Assembly (NCBI RefSeq): GCF_000712975.1
Contig: NZ_JHQL01000003.1
Coordinates: 558,001 to 622,000, forward strand
Source of the DNA: Vreelandella neptunia
Lineage (GTDB): Bacteria > Pseudomonadota > Gammaproteobacteria > Pseudomonadales > Halomonadaceae
Length of the DNA: 64,000 nt
Direction: 5' to 3'
Positions 42,974-53,548 of the stretch are shown here, piece after piece. The stretch's first letter is position 1. Each line of letters opens with the position of its first letter. The notes beneath the pieces are model-generated. The model was not told the DNA's origin. It made no database searches and worked only from the letters and a program-made list of their open reading frames with translations. A program made the translations under genes and the position numbers.

Positions 42974-43058
42974 TGGTGCGGATGGGGAGACTCGAACTCC
43001 CACACCTTACGGCACTAGAACCTAAATCTAGCGTGTCTACCAATTCCACCACATCCGC
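42974..43058 (-). tRNA. tRNA-Leu (UAG anticodon)
   Basis: 85 bases including an encoded CCA. The 5' acceptor arm GCGGATG pairs with CATCCGC, the D arm is TGGTGGAATTGGTAGACAC, the anticodon loop TTTAGGT gives UAG (codons CUN), a long variable arm TGCCGTAAGGTGTG marks a class II Leu tRNA, and the T arm is GGGAGTTCGAGTCTCCC. A terminator follows. Confidence 0.97.
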
Positions 43059-43144
43059 TGAAGACGAGGCGTATATTAACAGCATCCTTGTAAATGTCAA
43101 CGCTGTGTTATGAAAAATATAAAATTGGCGTGTGAGGGGGGTAG

Positions 43145-43861
43145 ATGATTTTTACGCGGCTAGCGCATTACGCCAGTACTTGGGCCAAGAATGGGTTGCC
43201 AGGTTATTGCGCGTTTTGTCTTTCTCCTGAGAGTCGGGCCAGTTGGTGCCAGGAGTGTTTTATGCAGTTGCCATGGAATGATAGTGGCTGCTTTCGCTGT
43301 AAAGAGCCCTTGGATGCTGGAGGCGTGGCGTCCGTTCAAGCTGTTTGCGGTCACTGCCGAGAGCAACCGCCAGCATTTACCGCCGCGACGGTGGAGCTGT
43401 TATTTGAAGGGCCTATACGAGCGTTAGTTCATGACTTTAAATTCAATGCGTCACCGCGTGCGGGTATGTTGTTAGTAGAGCTGATGATGGCGAATGTACC
43501 TAACGAGTTAGGTAGCGCTCTTTTGCCTGTCCCTATGCACACTGTTCGAGCCCGAAAGCGTGGTTTTAATCAGTCTTATTGGTTGGCTACGCAGCTAGGA
43601 AGGCAGGTCGAATTTCCCGTTATAAAAGCGGAATGCCTCAAGCAACAGCCTTCTCAGCGTACATTAAATAGGAACGAGCGCATGCACAATTTAATGGGCG
43701 CTTTTCGTATTAATGGTCCACTTCCCAAACATCTCACAATTATTGACGATGTTGTGACCACCGGAGCAACTGGCCATGCGCTCGCAAGAGAAGCACTCCG
43801 TGCCGGTGCTCAGCGGGTCGATATTTGGGCGGTTGCGCGAACACCGCTGATACATAATTGA
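43145..43861 (+). CDS. comF: ComF-family phosphoribosyltransferase-like protein
   Basis: 238 residues. Two N-terminal zinc-finger pairs (YCAFCLSPESRASWCQEC and CFRCKE, CGHC), then the phosphoribosyltransferase core with IIDDVVTTGATGHALAREAL, the PRPP-binding motif, and RKRGFNQS. ComF proteins support DNA uptake in competent bacteria; in others the role is unclear (often near bioB). It diverges from the tRNA gene. Confidence 0.85.
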   Translation: MIFTRLAHYASTWAKNGLPGYCAFCLSPESRASWCQECFMQLPWNDSGCFRCKEPLDAGGVASVQAVCGHCREQPPAFTAATVELLFEGPIRALVHDFKFNASPRAGMLLVELMMANVPNELGSALLPVPMHTVRARKRGFNQSYWLATQLGRQVEFPVIKAECLKQQPSQRTLNRNERMHNLMGAFRINGPLPKHLTIIDDVVTTGATGHALAREALRAGAQRVDIWAVARTPLIHN

Positions 43862-43894
43862 TAGAATGCAGGCTTTATTGGATAGGAGCGGTTT

Positions 43895-44869
43895 ATGCCA
43901 CACCCGTTTAGCACGCTTTCTCCCGATTTAGTGATGTCTGCTGCGGAATCGGTAGGCATTTGGCCAGCTGGTGAGCCGTTTGCACTGAACAGCTATGAAA
44001 ATCGCGTATTGATGTTTCGCGACGAGGACGGTGAGCGTTGGGTCGTGAAATTTTATCGTCCTGGTCGTTGGGCGGATAGCGTTATTCAGGAAGAGCATGA
44101 TTTTCTTCAAGAGTTGGCTAATGCCGACGTGCCTGTTATTGCGCCCTGGCGAGATCAGTGTGGTGAATCACTCCATACCTATCAGCAGTTTCGCTTCACG
44201 CTTTATCCTCAGTGTAGTGGCCAAGCGCCTGAATTAGACAATCCCGCGCATCTTTTTGCACTCGGTAACGTAATAGGGCGGCTGCATGCGGTATCCGCTC
44301 GACAGGCATTTCACCACAGGCCAACACTTGATTGGCAAAGCGATATTAATGATGCAGAAGCTCGTGTTATCAAAAGCGAAAGACTAAGCAAGCATCAGCA
44401 GCGTGCTTATAGAAATGTCGTTCAAAAAATTCTTGGCCAGTTAGATAACTATCCCCTTGCCCACAACCGGCTGATTCGAACGCATGGCGATTGTCATTTA
44501 GGCAATGTGCTAGGAAGAGACGAGGCATTCACCTTAGTAGATTTTGATGATTGTCTTATGGCACCTGCAATACAAGATATTTGGATGCTGCTCCCCGAGG
44601 GTGACCCCTCTAGTTGGCGAGCACAGTTAAGTGAAATTGTTGAAGGATATGAGGAAGAACGGGCCTTTCCGCATGACCAGCTTTCATTAATTGAGCCACT
44701 AAGGGCTTATCGCCTTATCCGTTATACCGCATGGCTGGTTTCTCGCTGGGAAGACCCTGCCTTTCCGCGTGCTTTTCCATGGCTGGCAGAGCGCGGTTAT
44801 TGGGACCAGCACATCCGCCAGCTTGAGCAGCAACTATTACAGCTTGAGAGACCTATTTGGCTAGCATGA
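43895..44869 (+). CDS. srkA: Serine/threonine protein kinase SrkA (YihE-like)
   Basis: 324 residues; GGAG six bases upstream. It has the family's LALNSYENRVLMFRDEDGER-type segment (here FALNSYENRVLMFRDEDG), a Lys in WVVKFYRPGRW, the catalytic loop LIRTHGDCHLGNVL (HGD...N) and VDFDDCLMAPAIQD (D of DFG). SrkA kinases protect against stress-induced cell death in E. coli. It is 33 bases after comF on the same strand. Confidence 0.9.
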   Translation: MPHPFSTLSPDLVMSAAESVGIWPAGEPFALNSYENRVLMFRDEDGERWVVKFYRPGRWADSVIQEEHDFLQELANADVPVIAPWRDQCGESLHTYQQFRFTLYPQCSGQAPELDNPAHLFALGNVIGRLHAVSARQAFHHRPTLDWQSDINDAEARVIKSERLSKHQQRAYRNVVQKILGQLDNYPLAHNRLIRTHGDCHLGNVLGRDEAFTLVDFDDCLMAPAIQDIWMLLPEGDPSSWRAQLSEIVEGYEEERAFPHDQLSLIEPLRAYRLIRYTAWLVSRWEDPAFPRAFPWLAERGYWDQHIRQLEQQLLQLERPIWLA

Positions 44870-44915
44870 CAATGGTTAAAGTCATGCAGCCATTGCCTGC
44901 TAGTGAAGTGAGGGA

Positions 44916-45509
44916 CTATTCAGGTTGGTTAACAGAGCGTGGGTTTTCAGCGCTCTCATCGGGGTCAGGCTGATCCGATGGGATGGGGTTGGCGACGCCC
45001 TCTCCATCCGCTTGTCGCCGAGCCGCGTTAATCTCTGCTGAAGGATTATCTTGCGCGTTTATGTCGATATCTTTGTCTAGCGTAACTACAAACGATTGAC
45101 CTGGCGATAAGGTGCACGAAGCATCGTCGCAGGCAAGCCCATACTGACCATCTTGCGCATATGCACTTGCACTAAATGACCCTGTGAAAATAGCGCTTTC
45201 AGCGTCGTTTGTCTCAATACAGGTTGCGTCTTGTGTCGTGATACGAATTCGTCCATTGGAAAGCTGAGCATTGGCGACGAGCACACAATATTCAGGCAAC
45301 TCATGGGAAGCACCCTCAGCTTGGGTAGGGTGAAGTAAGATCTCTTCATGGCGCGTTTGGCTGTCGGTAAAAGTAAATTCTTCGGTGACTTCAACGCCGA
45401 CACTCGCCCCACTGGGTAGGGTTAATGTTTGCTCGGCGGCCAGAGTAGGCGTGGCCAATGCAGTTCCGAGTAGGGCGGTTAAGAAAAATGATGCAGGTTT
45501 GAATGACAT
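44916..45509 (-). CDS. Secreted hypothetical protein
   Basis: 197 residues. A signal peptide ends near residue 24 (PTLAAEQ). The mature part is acidic, with two pairs of Cys (CVLVAN, CIETN and LACDDASC) that could form disulphides, and a Pro/Asp-rich tail. No family recognised. It is convergent with srkA. Confidence 0.55.
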   Translation of the reverse strand: MSFKPASFFLTALLGTALATPTLAAEQTLTLPSGASVGVEVTEEFTFTDSQTRHEEILLHPTQAEGASHELPEYCVLVANAQLSNGRIRITTQDATCIETNDAESAIFTGSFSASAYAQDGQYGLACDDASCTLSPGQSFVVTLDKDIDINAQDNPSAEINAARRQADGEGVANPIPSDQPDPDESAENPRSVNQPE

Positions 45510-45806
45510 AAGAAACTCTCAGATGAGCACTACGAATTAAGCTGACTAGTTAGATGAATGATAGCACAGCTTAAATAGTCTCAAAGGGGGGAGCGCGGCA
45601 CTCTGCCACAGCAGAGTTAGGTGCGTTAAAATAGTGATCTACCGTGTTTTTTATTGTGCAAAAGTTGTTTCAAGTATATTTTTTGTACATTATTGATGCA
45701 CAGTTCAAGCTATTGAAAGTATCTATATTTTCGCTGGCGATAAAACGCTCTTGTATTTCATGCGTTTATCTAATTGCTGGTACGTACAGTTTTGATGAGG
45801 CTACAA
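45510..45806. other. Leader region of folE
   Basis: AT-rich, with GATGAGG before the folE ATG. No gene or RNA recognised. A TTGTAC/TATATT pair near 45684 could be a promoter but is not decisive. Confidence 0.3.
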
Positions 45807-46358
45807 ATGACCGACGACATTGCTCAGCACTACCGCCATATTATTTCAGCAATTGGCGAAAACCCTGATCGCGAGGGGCTGCGCGACACGCCTAAAAGAG
45901 CTGCAAAAGCTATGCAGTTCTTGAATGCTGGTTATCAGCAATCGCTTGAAGAAATTGTCAATGGGGCGGTATTTGAGTCACAAACAGATGAAATGGTACT
46001 GGTAAAAGACATTGAGATGTACTCGATGTGTGAGCACCACCTGCTGCCATTTATTGGTAAATGTCATATTGCCTATCTTCCCAGCGGTAAAGTATTAGGT
46101 TTGTCAAAATTTGCCCGTATTGTTGATATGTACGCTAGGCGTATGCAAATTCAAGAAAATTTGACCCGTGAGATTGCTGAGGCAGTGCAGCAAGTGACCC
46201 AGTCAAGAGGTGTCGCAGTGGTGATTGAAGCACGCCATCTTTGCATGATGATGCGCGGTGTGGAAAAGCAAAATTCAAGTATGACGTCTTCTGTGATGTT
46301 GGGTGGTTTCCGCACTAACCAGGCGACAAGGCAGGAGTTTTTAACGCTTATCAGCTGA
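45807..46358 (+). CDS. folE: GTP cyclohydrolase I (FolE)
   Basis: 183 residues from ATG 45807, chosen because GAGG lies eight bases upstream; ATG 45774 and 45795 have no site. Family motifs: [40 protein letters not shown] (zinc and catalytic residues CEHH), [15 protein letters not shown], and [15 protein letters not shown] (second zinc Cys). First step of tetrahydrofolate and queuosine synthesis. Confidence 0.95.
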   Translation: MTDDIAQHYRHIISAIGENPDREGLRDTPKRAAKAMQFLNAGYQQSLEEIVNGAVFESQTDEMVLVKDIEMYSMCEHHLLPFIGKCHIAYLPSGKVLGLSKFARIVDMYARRMQIQENLTREIAEAVQQVTQSRGVAVVIEARHLCMMMRGVEKQNSSMTSSVMLGGFRTNQATRQEFLTLIS

Positions 46359-46477
46359 GGCGTTGGCAGAAAACCTTTGGCAGATTTCATCGCAAAGATT
46401 TGGTTAATTACGCGGTTTCGTCTTAGCATGAACAGGTCAATGAGCCCGTGAGGCCAAATTTTGGTCAGGAGTCTGTC

Positions 46478-47935
46478 ATGGAAGCGCTGAAAGAAACACA
46501 GCTATATTGCCCGTTTGCCTATATTGATGGCAGTTGGGTTGCCGCCGACAGCGGCGAGCAAATTAATGTCTTAAACCCAGCTACGGGCGAGCCTGTTGGC
46601 GACATGCCCCGGCTGGGCAAGGCTGAAACTGAGCGTGCTATTGATGCAGCGGATGCTGCCTTACCCGCTTGGCGTGCTTTGACCGCTCAGGAACGAGCTG
46701 ATCTGTTGCTGAAGTGGCATGATCTCATGCTGGAACATAAACATGATCTTGCTTTGCTTATGACCTATGAGCAAGGCAAGCCGGTAAAAGAGGCCGAAGG
46801 CGAAATTGTTTATGCCGCAAGCTTCTTGCGTTGGTTTGCAGAAGAGGCGCGTCGTGTCTACGGCGAGACGATTCCTGCCGCTAAAGCTAACCAGCGCATC
46901 GTGGTAACAAAGCAGCCAGTTGGGGTTGTGGGGGCTATTACTCCTTGGAATTTCCCAGCTGCCATGATTACCCGTAAAGCGGGTGCTGCGTTAGCAGCAG
47001 GTTGTACGATTGTTGTTAAGCCTGCTAGCCAAACGCCTTTTTCTGCCACTGCGCTTGCTATGTTGGCAGAAAGAGCAGGTATACCCCGTGGCGTATTCAA
47101 TGTAGTCCCCGGCAGTGCGGCGGATATCGCTAAGGCGCTTACCCAATCTCCCAAAGTGCGCAAAATCACCTTTACAGGATCGACGGAAGTTGGGCGTAAG
47201 CTTATGGCCCAAGCGGCTGAGCATGTCCAAAAAATCTCTCTTGAGTTAGGGGGTAATGCGCCTTTCATCGTTTTTGAAGATGCAGACCTTGATGCCGCTG
47301 TTGAGGGTGCCATGGCGGCTAAGTTTCGTAATGCGGGCCAGACATGTGTCTGTACTAATCGGTTTTTGGTGCAGTCCAGTGTTATCAATGCTTTCTGTGA
47401 GAAGTTGGCAGTTGCTATGAATAGTGAGTTGTATGTGGGCAATGGCACCGAGCCCAACATCAACATTGGGCCGCTTATCGACAGTGACGCGGTCAAAAAG
47501 GTGAGTGAGCACGTGCAAGATGCAGTCGATAAAGGGGCTGAGCTGCTATTAGGTGGTCATCCGCACCCGTTGGGTGGAAACTTTTTTACGCCCACATTGA
47601 TCAGTTTTGCAACGGATAAAATGAAAGTTGCTCAGGAAGAAACGTTTGGGCCATTAGCAGCGGTCTTTCCCTTCGATGATGAGGAAACGGCCATTGAGAT
47701 GGCTAATGACACCGAGTATGGCTTAGCCTCTTATTTCTATTCGCGAGATCTGGGTCGCGTCTGGCGTGTTGCTGATGCACTTGAGTACGGCATGGTAGGA
47801 GTTAATACCGGTCTTATTTCTAATGCAGCTGCCCCCTTTGGTGGCGTAAAAGCATCTGGCCTTGGGCGAGAAGGTGGGCATCAAGGCTTGGAAGAGTACC
47901 TTGAGACAAAATATCTATGCATTGATCTCGGTTAA
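46478..47935 (+). CDS. NAD(P)-dependent succinate-semialdehyde dehydrogenase-type aldehyde dehydrogenase
   Basis: 485 residues from ATG 46478 (CAGGAG upstream); the frame extends to 46448. It carries PWNFPAAMITRKAGAALAAG, FTGSTEVGRKLMAQAAEHV, LELGGNAPFIVFEDADLDAA with catalytic Glu, and GQTCVCTNRFLV with catalytic Cys. The CVCTNR motif is typical of the GabD group. It oxidises succinate semialdehyde from GABA or a related aldehyde. Confidence 0.87.
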   Translation: MEALKETQLYCPFAYIDGSWVAADSGEQINVLNPATGEPVGDMPRLGKAETERAIDAADAALPAWRALTAQERADLLLKWHDLMLEHKHDLALLMTYEQGKPVKEAEGEIVYAASFLRWFAEEARRVYGETIPAAKANQRIVVTKQPVGVVGAITPWNFPAAMITRKAGAALAAGCTIVVKPASQTPFSATALAMLAERAGIPRGVFNVVPGSAADIAKALTQSPKVRKITFTGSTEVGRKLMAQAAEHVQKISLELGGNAPFIVFEDADLDAAVEGAMAAKFRNAGQTCVCTNRFLVQSSVINAFCEKLAVAMNSELYVGNGTEPNINIGPLIDSDAVKKVSEHVQDAVDKGAELLLGGHPHPLGGNFFTPTLISFATDKMKVAQEETFGPLAAVFPFDDEETAIEMANDTEYGLASYFYSRDLGRVWRVADALEYGMVGVNTGLISNAAAPFGGVKASGLGREGGHQGLEEYLETKYLCIDLG

Positions 47936-47990
47936 GCGCAGGCACAATTACTACTAATAAATAGCATTACTAATAAATAGCGCTATCAGC

Positions 47991-48030
47991 AAGCAGGCCC
48001 CCACCGGAAAACCAGTGGGGGCCTGCTTTT
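47991..48030. terminator. Bidirectional terminator
   Basis: AAGCAGGCCCCCAC and GTGGGGGCCTGCTT, a perfect 14-bp stem with a 10-base loop, then TTT. It separates the convergent dehydrogenase and purH. Confidence 0.9.
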
Positions 48031-48042
48031 ATGGCCAGATGA

Positions 48043-49623
48043 TTAATGGCGGAAGTGGCGCATGCCCGTAAATACCATAGCAATGCCTGCTTCGTTAGCA
48101 GCATCAATCACTTCCTGGTCACGCATTGAACCGCCTGGCTGAATTACCGCGGTAATGCCTGCGGCTGCAGCGGCATCAATGCCATCACGGAAGGGGAAGA
48201 AGGCATCCGATGCCATTACTGAGCCAGGCACGGAAAGGCCCTCATCGGCTGCTTTAATACCTGCAATTTTGGCCGAGTAAACTCGACTCATTTGACCAGC
48301 GCCAACGCCAATGGTTTGCCCTTCTTTGGCATATACAATGGCGTTCGATTTAACAAATTTAGCGACTCTCCAAGCAAAGCCTAGATCACGTAGTTCTTGT
48401 TCTGACGGTGAGCGGTCGCTAACCACGGTCAGTTCTTCCCGCGTTACCATGCCCTGGTCACGCTCTTGTACTAACAGCCCACCGTTAACCCGTTTAAAGT
48501 CAAACGCTGGTTGTGCTTCGCCAGGCCAGTGGGCGCTGACATCAAGCAGGCGAACATTCTGTTTTTCTGCAATGATGGCAGCTGCCTCATCACTTACACC
48601 CGGGGCAATAATAACTTCTACAAACTGGCGGTCGATAATGGCACGGGCTGTTTCAGTATCCAGCGTTACGTTAAATGCAATAATGCCGCCAAAAGCACTC
48701 GTCGGATCGGTAGCAAAGGCTTTTTCATATGCCTCAAGCGCAGTAGTGCCAATGGCTACCCCGCAAGGATTGGCATGTTTCACGATCACACAAGCCGTTT
48801 CATCAAACGCTTTAACGCATTCAAATGCTGCGTCTGTATCAGCCACATTATTAAAAGAAAGTGGCTTGCCTTGTAGGGTTTTGGCTGTAGCAACACTTGG
48901 CTCGTTGGCCATTGGGTCTACGTAAAATGCTGCTTGCTGATGCGGGTTTTCACCGTATCGCATGTCCTGCTTTTTAGCTAATTGCAGGTTAAAGGTGCGG
49001 GCGAACGTTGAGTCTTCGCTGGTGACTTTGCGACCAAGATAATTGGCAATAGCACCATCATAACCAGCGGTGTGTTCAAACGCTTTTACTGCCAAATCAA
49101 AGCGTGTCGCAGCGCTTACTTGACCGTCTTGCGCTGCCAGCTCTCCTAATACTCGGGCATAGTCTTCAGCATTTACCACAATAGTGGTGTAGGCGTGATT
49201 TTTTGCGCATGCCCGCACCATGGTCGGTCCGCCGATATCAATATTTTCAATGGCGTCTTCTAGGGTGCAGTCCGGGTTGGCAACGGTGGCGGCGAAGGGA
49301 TAAAGATTAACCACCACCATGTCGATAGGGGTAATGTCGTTCTCGGCCATTACGGCATCATCCTGGCCGCGGCGCGCTAGAATACCGCCATGGATCTTCG
49401 GGTGCAGTGTTTTCACACGACCATCCATGATTTCGGGAAACCCGGTGTGCTCAGAAACTTCTTTAACAGGAATGGCATTTTCTTGAAGTAAACGGAAGGT
49501 GCCGCCAGTCGAGAGGAGTTCCACGCCGTGCTGGCTCAAACCGCGGGCGAATTCAACAATGCCAGTTTTATCGGATACGCTCAAAAGGGCGCGACGGACG
49601 GGGGTAGCAGTGCTATCAGCCAT
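48043..49623 (-). CDS. purH: Bifunctional AICAR transformylase / IMP cyclohydrolase PurH
   Basis: 526 residues from ATG 49623 ([20 protein letters not shown]); the frame runs to 49674 without a site. N-terminal cyclohydrolase domain ([37 protein letters not shown]) and C-terminal transformylase domain ([39 protein letters not shown]). Last two steps of IMP synthesis. It follows fis by 60 bases on the same strand. Confidence 0.95.
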   Translation of the reverse strand: MADSTATPVRRALLSVSDKTGIVEFARGLSQHGVELLSTGGTFRLLQENAIPVKEVSEHTGFPEIMDGRVKTLHPKIHGGILARRGQDDAVMAENDITPIDMVVVNLYPFAATVANPDCTLEDAIENIDIGGPTMVRACAKNHAYTTIVVNAEDYARVLGELAAQDGQVSAATRFDLAVKAFEHTAGYDGAIANYLGRKVTSEDSTFARTFNLQLAKKQDMRYGENPHQQAAFYVDPMANEPSVATAKTLQGKPLSFNNVADTDAAFECVKAFDETACVIVKHANPCGVAIGTTALEAYEKAFATDPTSAFGGIIAFNVTLDTETARAIIDRQFVEVIIAPGVSDEAAAIIAEKQNVRLLDVSAHWPGEAQPAFDFKRVNGGLLVQERDQGMVTREELTVVSDRSPSEQELRDLGFAWRVAKFVKSNAIVYAKEGQTIGVGAGQMSRVYSAKIAGIKAADEGLSVPGSVMASDAFFPFRDGIDAAAAAGITAVIQPGGSMRDQEVIDAANEAGIAMVFTGMRHFRH

Positions 49624-49683
49624 TAGAGTGCTCGTGTGCAGAGTCAAGGAGTTAACGTCGAAAATTACAAACAATAACGCCCC

Positions 49684-50007
49684 TTATGGGGCGTCACCTT
49701 CAATCAAGCCATATAGCTTAAGTTTTTTGCGCAATGTGCCACGATTTAAGCCTAATACATCCGCGGCACGGGTTTGGTTGCCCTCGGTGTGCTCCATTAC
49801 ACAGCTAAGTAACGGTGCTTCCACTTCGGCCATCACCATCGTGTAGAGATCGGTTGCCTGGCTGCCATCGAGATGCTCGAAGTAACGGCGTATTGCTGTC
49901 TCAACTGCTTCCCTTAATGGTTGCGGCGGGGCACTCGCGGCGGGGTCTGCGAGTGTCCCGGAAAGGCGGTGAGAGAGCTCGTTCGAAAGCAGGTCGCGTT
50001 CAGTCAT
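49684..50007 (-). CDS. fis: DNA-binding protein Fis
   Basis: 107 residues. The C-terminal HTH (NQTRAADVLGLNRGTLRKKL) is the Fis recognition helix pair; the N-terminal 30 residues are longer and more polar than in E. coli. Fis shapes the nucleoid and many promoters. Its ATG overlaps the dusB stop (ATGA), so it is translated in the dusB-fis operon as usual. Confidence 0.93.
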   Translation of the reverse strand: MTERDLLSNELSHRLSGTLADPAASAPPQPLREAVETAIRRYFEHLDGSQATDLYTMVMAEVEAPLLSCVMEHTEGNQTRAADVLGLNRGTLRKKLKLYGLIEGDAP

Positions 50008-51044
50008 GCAGCATGGCTTCCTTTGGCTAGCAGACGCCCTGCAGCGTCTTGCGTCATGGCATCATTAATCCAATCGAATTGTGATTCTGGTGTAGCAAGC
50101 GCATTAAATTGCTGCTTTAACAGATAATGTTGTTTTTCATTGAAGCGCGGATCTTCAGCTAAATACCACCCTAGATGTTTGCGTGCTATTCGCACCCCCA
50201 TAGTCTCGCCATAAAAAGCGTGTAGAGCCCTTAAATGCGCTTCGAGAACCTGGCGCCGCTCACTAAGAGTAGGCGGTGCTAACAATTCCCCATGGGTAAG
50301 ATAGTGTGTGATTTGCTGAAATATCCACGGATTACCTTGCGCTCCACGACCAATCATTACTGCATCGGCGCCTGTATATGACAATACCTCTTTGGCTTTT
50401 TGTGGGCTGGTAATATCCCCATTAGCGACCACCGGGATTGTCAAACGCGATTTAATGTCAGCAATAGTGTCGTACTCAGCCCATCCAGTATAGCGCTGCT
50501 CTCGATGACGTCCATGTACTGCCAAGGCCTGAATGCCTGCTGATTCTGCAAGTTTAGCAATGCGTAAACCGTTGTTAGCGTCAGCAGACCAGCCAGTGCG
50601 AATTTTTAAAGTAACGGGTATATCAACGGCTTTTACAACAGCATCAAGAATCTCAGCGACTAGTGCTTCATCACGCATTAGGGCAGAGCCAGCGGCCTTA
50701 TTGCAGACCTTTTTTGCCGGACAGCCCATGTTGATATCAATCACTTGAGCGCCAAGTTCTGCATTCAGGCGCGCAGCATTCGCCAGCATCTCAGCATCGC
50801 CCCCGGCAATTTGCACAACCCGTGGGTCGGGTTCACCTTCATGATCCATGCGCAGCTTGGATTTTCGGGTGTGCCAAAGAGAAGGATCGGCGGTGACCAT
50901 TTCACCAACCACCCAGCCAGCCCCCAAGCGTCGACAAAGTTGGCGAAATGGGCGGTCAGTAACGCCTGCCATCGGCGCCAAAATAACGTGGTTAGGTAAC
51001 TGGTAAGGCCCAACCTTGGGTGGCTGAAAGTTTTGTGTGGTCAT
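50004..51044 (-). CDS. dusB: tRNA-dihydrouridine synthase DusB
   Basis: 346 residues. FMN-binding TIM barrel with VILAPMAGVTDRPFRQLCRR, QVIDINMGCPAKKVCNKAAG (catalytic Cys), RTGWSADANN, VHGRHREQRYTG and MIGRGAQGNPW. It reduces uridine in the tRNA D-loop. First gene of the dusB-fis pair; an inverted repeat lies upstream. Confidence 0.95.
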   Translation of the reverse strand: MTTQNFQPPKVGPYQLPNHVILAPMAGVTDRPFRQLCRRLGAGWVVGEMVTADPSLWHTRKSKLRMDHEGEPDPRVVQIAGGDAEMLANAARLNAELGAQVIDINMGCPAKKVCNKAAGSALMRDEALVAEILDAVVKAVDIPVTLKIRTGWSADANNGLRIAKLAESAGIQALAVHGRHREQRYTGWAEYDTIADIKSRLTIPVVANGDITSPQKAKEVLSYTGADAVMIGRGAQGNPWIFQQITHYLTHGELLAPPTLSERRQVLEAHLRALHAFYGETMGVRIARKHLGWYLAEDPRFNEKQHYLLKQQFNALATPESQFDWINDAMTQDAAGRLLAKGSHAA

Positions 51045-51071
51045 TATGCTGCGCTGTAGTACCGATAAACG

Positions 51072-51119
51072 TCGCCGAGTAGGCGTTTAGAGGGGGCGTA
51101 TGATACGCCTACTCGGCGA
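51072..51119. repeat. Perfect 15-bp inverted repeat between prmA and dusB
   Basis: TCGCCGAGTAGGCGT and ACGCCTACTCGGCGA with an 18-base loop. No T-run follows on the minus strand, so it may be an attenuator-like or RNA-stability structure in the dusB-fis leader rather than a terminator. Confidence 0.7.
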
Positions 51120-51142
51120 TGGGGTGAAGGCCGAAGGCTAGA

Positions 51143-52054
51143 TTAAACGGGCCGGTAGCCTGATAGACGGACCCATCCTTCACGAATTGTGGGTTCTTCC
51201 ATTATCAGACCCTGTGCCTCGTAGGCCTGTAACACCTCATCTGCCTGGTTCGCTAAAATGCCAGATAGTGCTATCTGCCCGCCCGACGCTACATGACCTG
51301 CAATCATTGAGGCCAGTTCAACCAGTGGGCCTGCTAAAATATTGGCCGTGACGATCGGATATAGGCCGTTGGCTAACTGCTCGGGATAGTAGAGTGACAA
51401 TTGCGCTTCGTTAATGTCATTCCGTGCGGCATTATCACGGCTTGCTTGTAATGCCTGGGGGTCGATATCAGTACCATCCGCGTGAGTTGCCCCTAGCTTT
51501 AAAGCGGCAATAGCCAGGATGCCTGAGCCACACCCAACATCCAGGACGTGTTTATTTTCTAATCCACCGTTAACTGCCAAGCTATCTAGCCATTCCAAAC
51601 AAAGCGCTGTCGTTGGGTGGGTGCCGGTGCCAAATGCCAGACCAGGGTCGAGTATCAGATTAACGGCATTTGCCTCTGGTGGTTCGTGCCAGCTAGGCAC
51701 AATCCATAGTCGTTGTCCCATCCGTAGCGGTGTAAAATCATCCATCCACTCCCTTTCCCAATCTCGATCAGCTAATAGTTCATACTCAATCACTGGGCAG
51801 GGTTCGTCGGGCATTCGCTCAGACCAGGCTGCTCGAATACGTTCAAGCATGGCGTCGATTCCATCTAAGTCGTCATAGAGCCCTGTCAGAATAGTGTCCT
51901 GCCAAAGCGGTGTAGTACCCCGCTCAGGTTCGAAAACAGGATCATCGTGGGCATCTTGAAGGCCAATGGCTGTCGCACCTTCCTCTAACAGTAAATCTTC
52001 TAGCAGTTCGGCTTGTTCTGGAGCAACATGGGCTTTGAGTTGGAGCCAGGGCAT
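51143..52054 (-). CDS. prmA: Ribosomal protein L11 methyltransferase PrmA
   Basis: 303 residues from ATG 52054 (MPWLQLKAHVAPEQAE), chosen because PrmA proteins start MPW; the frame runs to 52120. The substrate-binding head (VFEPERGTTPLWQDT) precedes the AdoMet domain (DPGLAFGTGTHPTT, VLDVGCGSGILAIAALKLGA and NILAGPL). It trimethylates ribosomal protein L11. Confidence 0.93.
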   Translation of the reverse strand: MPWLQLKAHVAPEQAELLEDLLLEEGATAIGLQDAHDDPVFEPERGTTPLWQDTILTGLYDDLDGIDAMLERIRAAWSERMPDEPCPVIEYELLADRDWEREWMDDFTPLRMGQRLWIVPSWHEPPEANAVNLILDPGLAFGTGTHPTTALCLEWLDSLAVNGGLENKHVLDVGCGSGILAIAALKLGATHADGTDIDPQALQASRDNAARNDINEAQLSLYYPEQLANGLYPIVTANILAGPLVELASMIAGHVASGGQIALSGILANQADEVLQAYEAQGLIMEEPTIREGWVRLSGYRPV

Positions 52055-52100
52055 CAGCAATCTCCACGGCGTAAGTGCATTCACGCAAAGGTAAAACAAT

Positions 52101-52126
52101 AACGGGGTGGCTATGGCCACCCCGTT
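52101..52126 (-). terminator. accBC terminator
   Basis: AACGGGGTGGC and GCCACCCCGTT, a perfect 11-bp stem with a 4-base loop; on the minus strand ATTGTTTT follows. It lies between accC and prmA. Confidence 0.75.
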
Positions 52127-52177
52127 GAGTATTATCAGCTATCTATTCAGCGCTTTTACAGCTATTAATTTCTGATA

Positions 52178-53518
52178 TTAGCTACTGAGTTTCTTTTCAA
52201 GATAGTGGATATTGACACCGCCTTGGCGGAAATAACTGTCCCTCACCAAGTCTTTTTGCAGATCAATGTTGGTTTTGATCCCCTCGACTAGAAGCTCATC
52301 TAGGGCATTGCGCATGCGCGTCAGCGCAATCTCTCGGTCTGCCCCCCAGGTAATCAGCTTGCCGATAAGTGAGTCGTAATGTGGCGGTACGGTGTAGCCA
52401 GTGTATAGGTGAGAATCCATACGCACTCCAAGACCACCTGGTGCATGGAACAGTGTGACTTTGCCCGGAGAAGGCATGAACGTACGTGCGTCTTCTGCGT
52501 TGATCCTGCACTCAAAGGCATGGCCGCTAATTTTTACGTCTTCCTGACGAATAGATAGCGGTAAGCCGGAGGCGATGCGCAGCTGCTCTTTGACAATATC
52601 AACACCGGTTACCATCTCGGTAACCGGGTGTTCTACCTGTACACGTGTGTTCATCTCTATAAAGAAGAAGTCGCCGTCTTCATAAAGAAATTCAAAAGTG
52701 CCCGCGCCACGATAGTTAATTTCGAGACACGCTTGGCGACAGGCTTCTAATACCTTCGCACGCGCTTCTGGGTCAATACCAGGGGCAGGCGCTTCTTCCA
52801 ATACCTTTTGGTGACGACGCTGCAACGAGCAGTCACGATCATAAAGATGGATAGCATTGCCTTGGCCATCAGCGAGTACCTGGACTTCTACATGGCGGGG
52901 TTTTTCAAGGAATTTTTCCATGTAAACCGTGCCGTCGCCAAACGCTGAATGCGCCTCTGTCCGAGTAACCGTAATGGCTGAAAGCAGATGACCTTCCGTG
53001 TGCACTACCCGCATGCCGCGGCCACCACCACCGGCAGCGGCTTTGATAATAACCGGATAACCAATGCGGCGTGCAGTGGCTAGGTTAGTGGCATCATCAT
53101 CTCCTAACGGACCATCCGAACCAGGCACGGTAGGAACGCCAGCTATCTTCATTGCTTCAATGGCGCTAACTTTATCCCCCATTAAGCGAATGGTTTCCGC
53201 ACGTGGGCCAATAAAGGTAAAGCCAGAGCGCTCCACCTGTTCTGCAAAATTAGCGTTTTCTGAAAGAAAACCATAGCCAGGATGAATAGCGCTAGAATCC
53301 GTCACTTCGGCAGCGCTGATTAAGGCCGGAATGTTTAAGTACGACTGAGCTGAGGAGGCCGGGCCAATACATACCGCCTCGTCGGCTAAGCGAACATGCA
53401 TTAACTCACGGTCAGCTTTGGAGTGAACCGCAACGGTTTTAATCCCTAGCTCTTTGCAGGCCCGAAGAATGCGAAGGGCAATCTCGCCGCGGTTTGCGAT
53501 AAGTACCTTGTCCAGCAT
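52178..53518 (-). CDS. accC: Acetyl-CoA carboxylase biotin carboxylase subunit AccC
   Basis: 446 residues from ATG 53518 ([20 protein letters not shown]); the frame adds four residues to 53530. ATP-grasp enzyme with the usual [71 protein letters not shown] and [11 protein letters not shown]. Second gene of the accBC operon. Confidence 0.95.
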   Translation of the reverse strand: MLDKVLIANRGEIALRILRACKELGIKTVAVHSKADRELMHVRLADEAVCIGPASSAQSYLNIPALISAAEVTDSSAIHPGYGFLSENANFAEQVERSGFTFIGPRAETIRLMGDKVSAIEAMKIAGVPTVPGSDGPLGDDDATNLATARRIGYPVIIKAAAGGGGRGMRVVHTEGHLLSAITVTRTEAHSAFGDGTVYMEKFLEKPRHVEVQVLADGQGNAIHLYDRDCSLQRRHQKVLEEAPAPGIDPEARAKVLEACRQACLEINYRGAGTFEFLYEDGDFFFIEMNTRVQVEHPVTEMVTGVDIVKEQLRIASGLPLSIRQEDVKISGHAFECRINAEDARTFMPSPGKVTLFHAPGGLGVRMDSHLYTGYTVPPHYDSLIGKLITWGADREIALTRMRNALDELLVEGIKTNIDLQKDLVRDSYFRQGGVNIHYLEKKLSS

Positions 53519-53548
53519 GGGAGTATCCACCCGTGTTGATTTGAAAGA

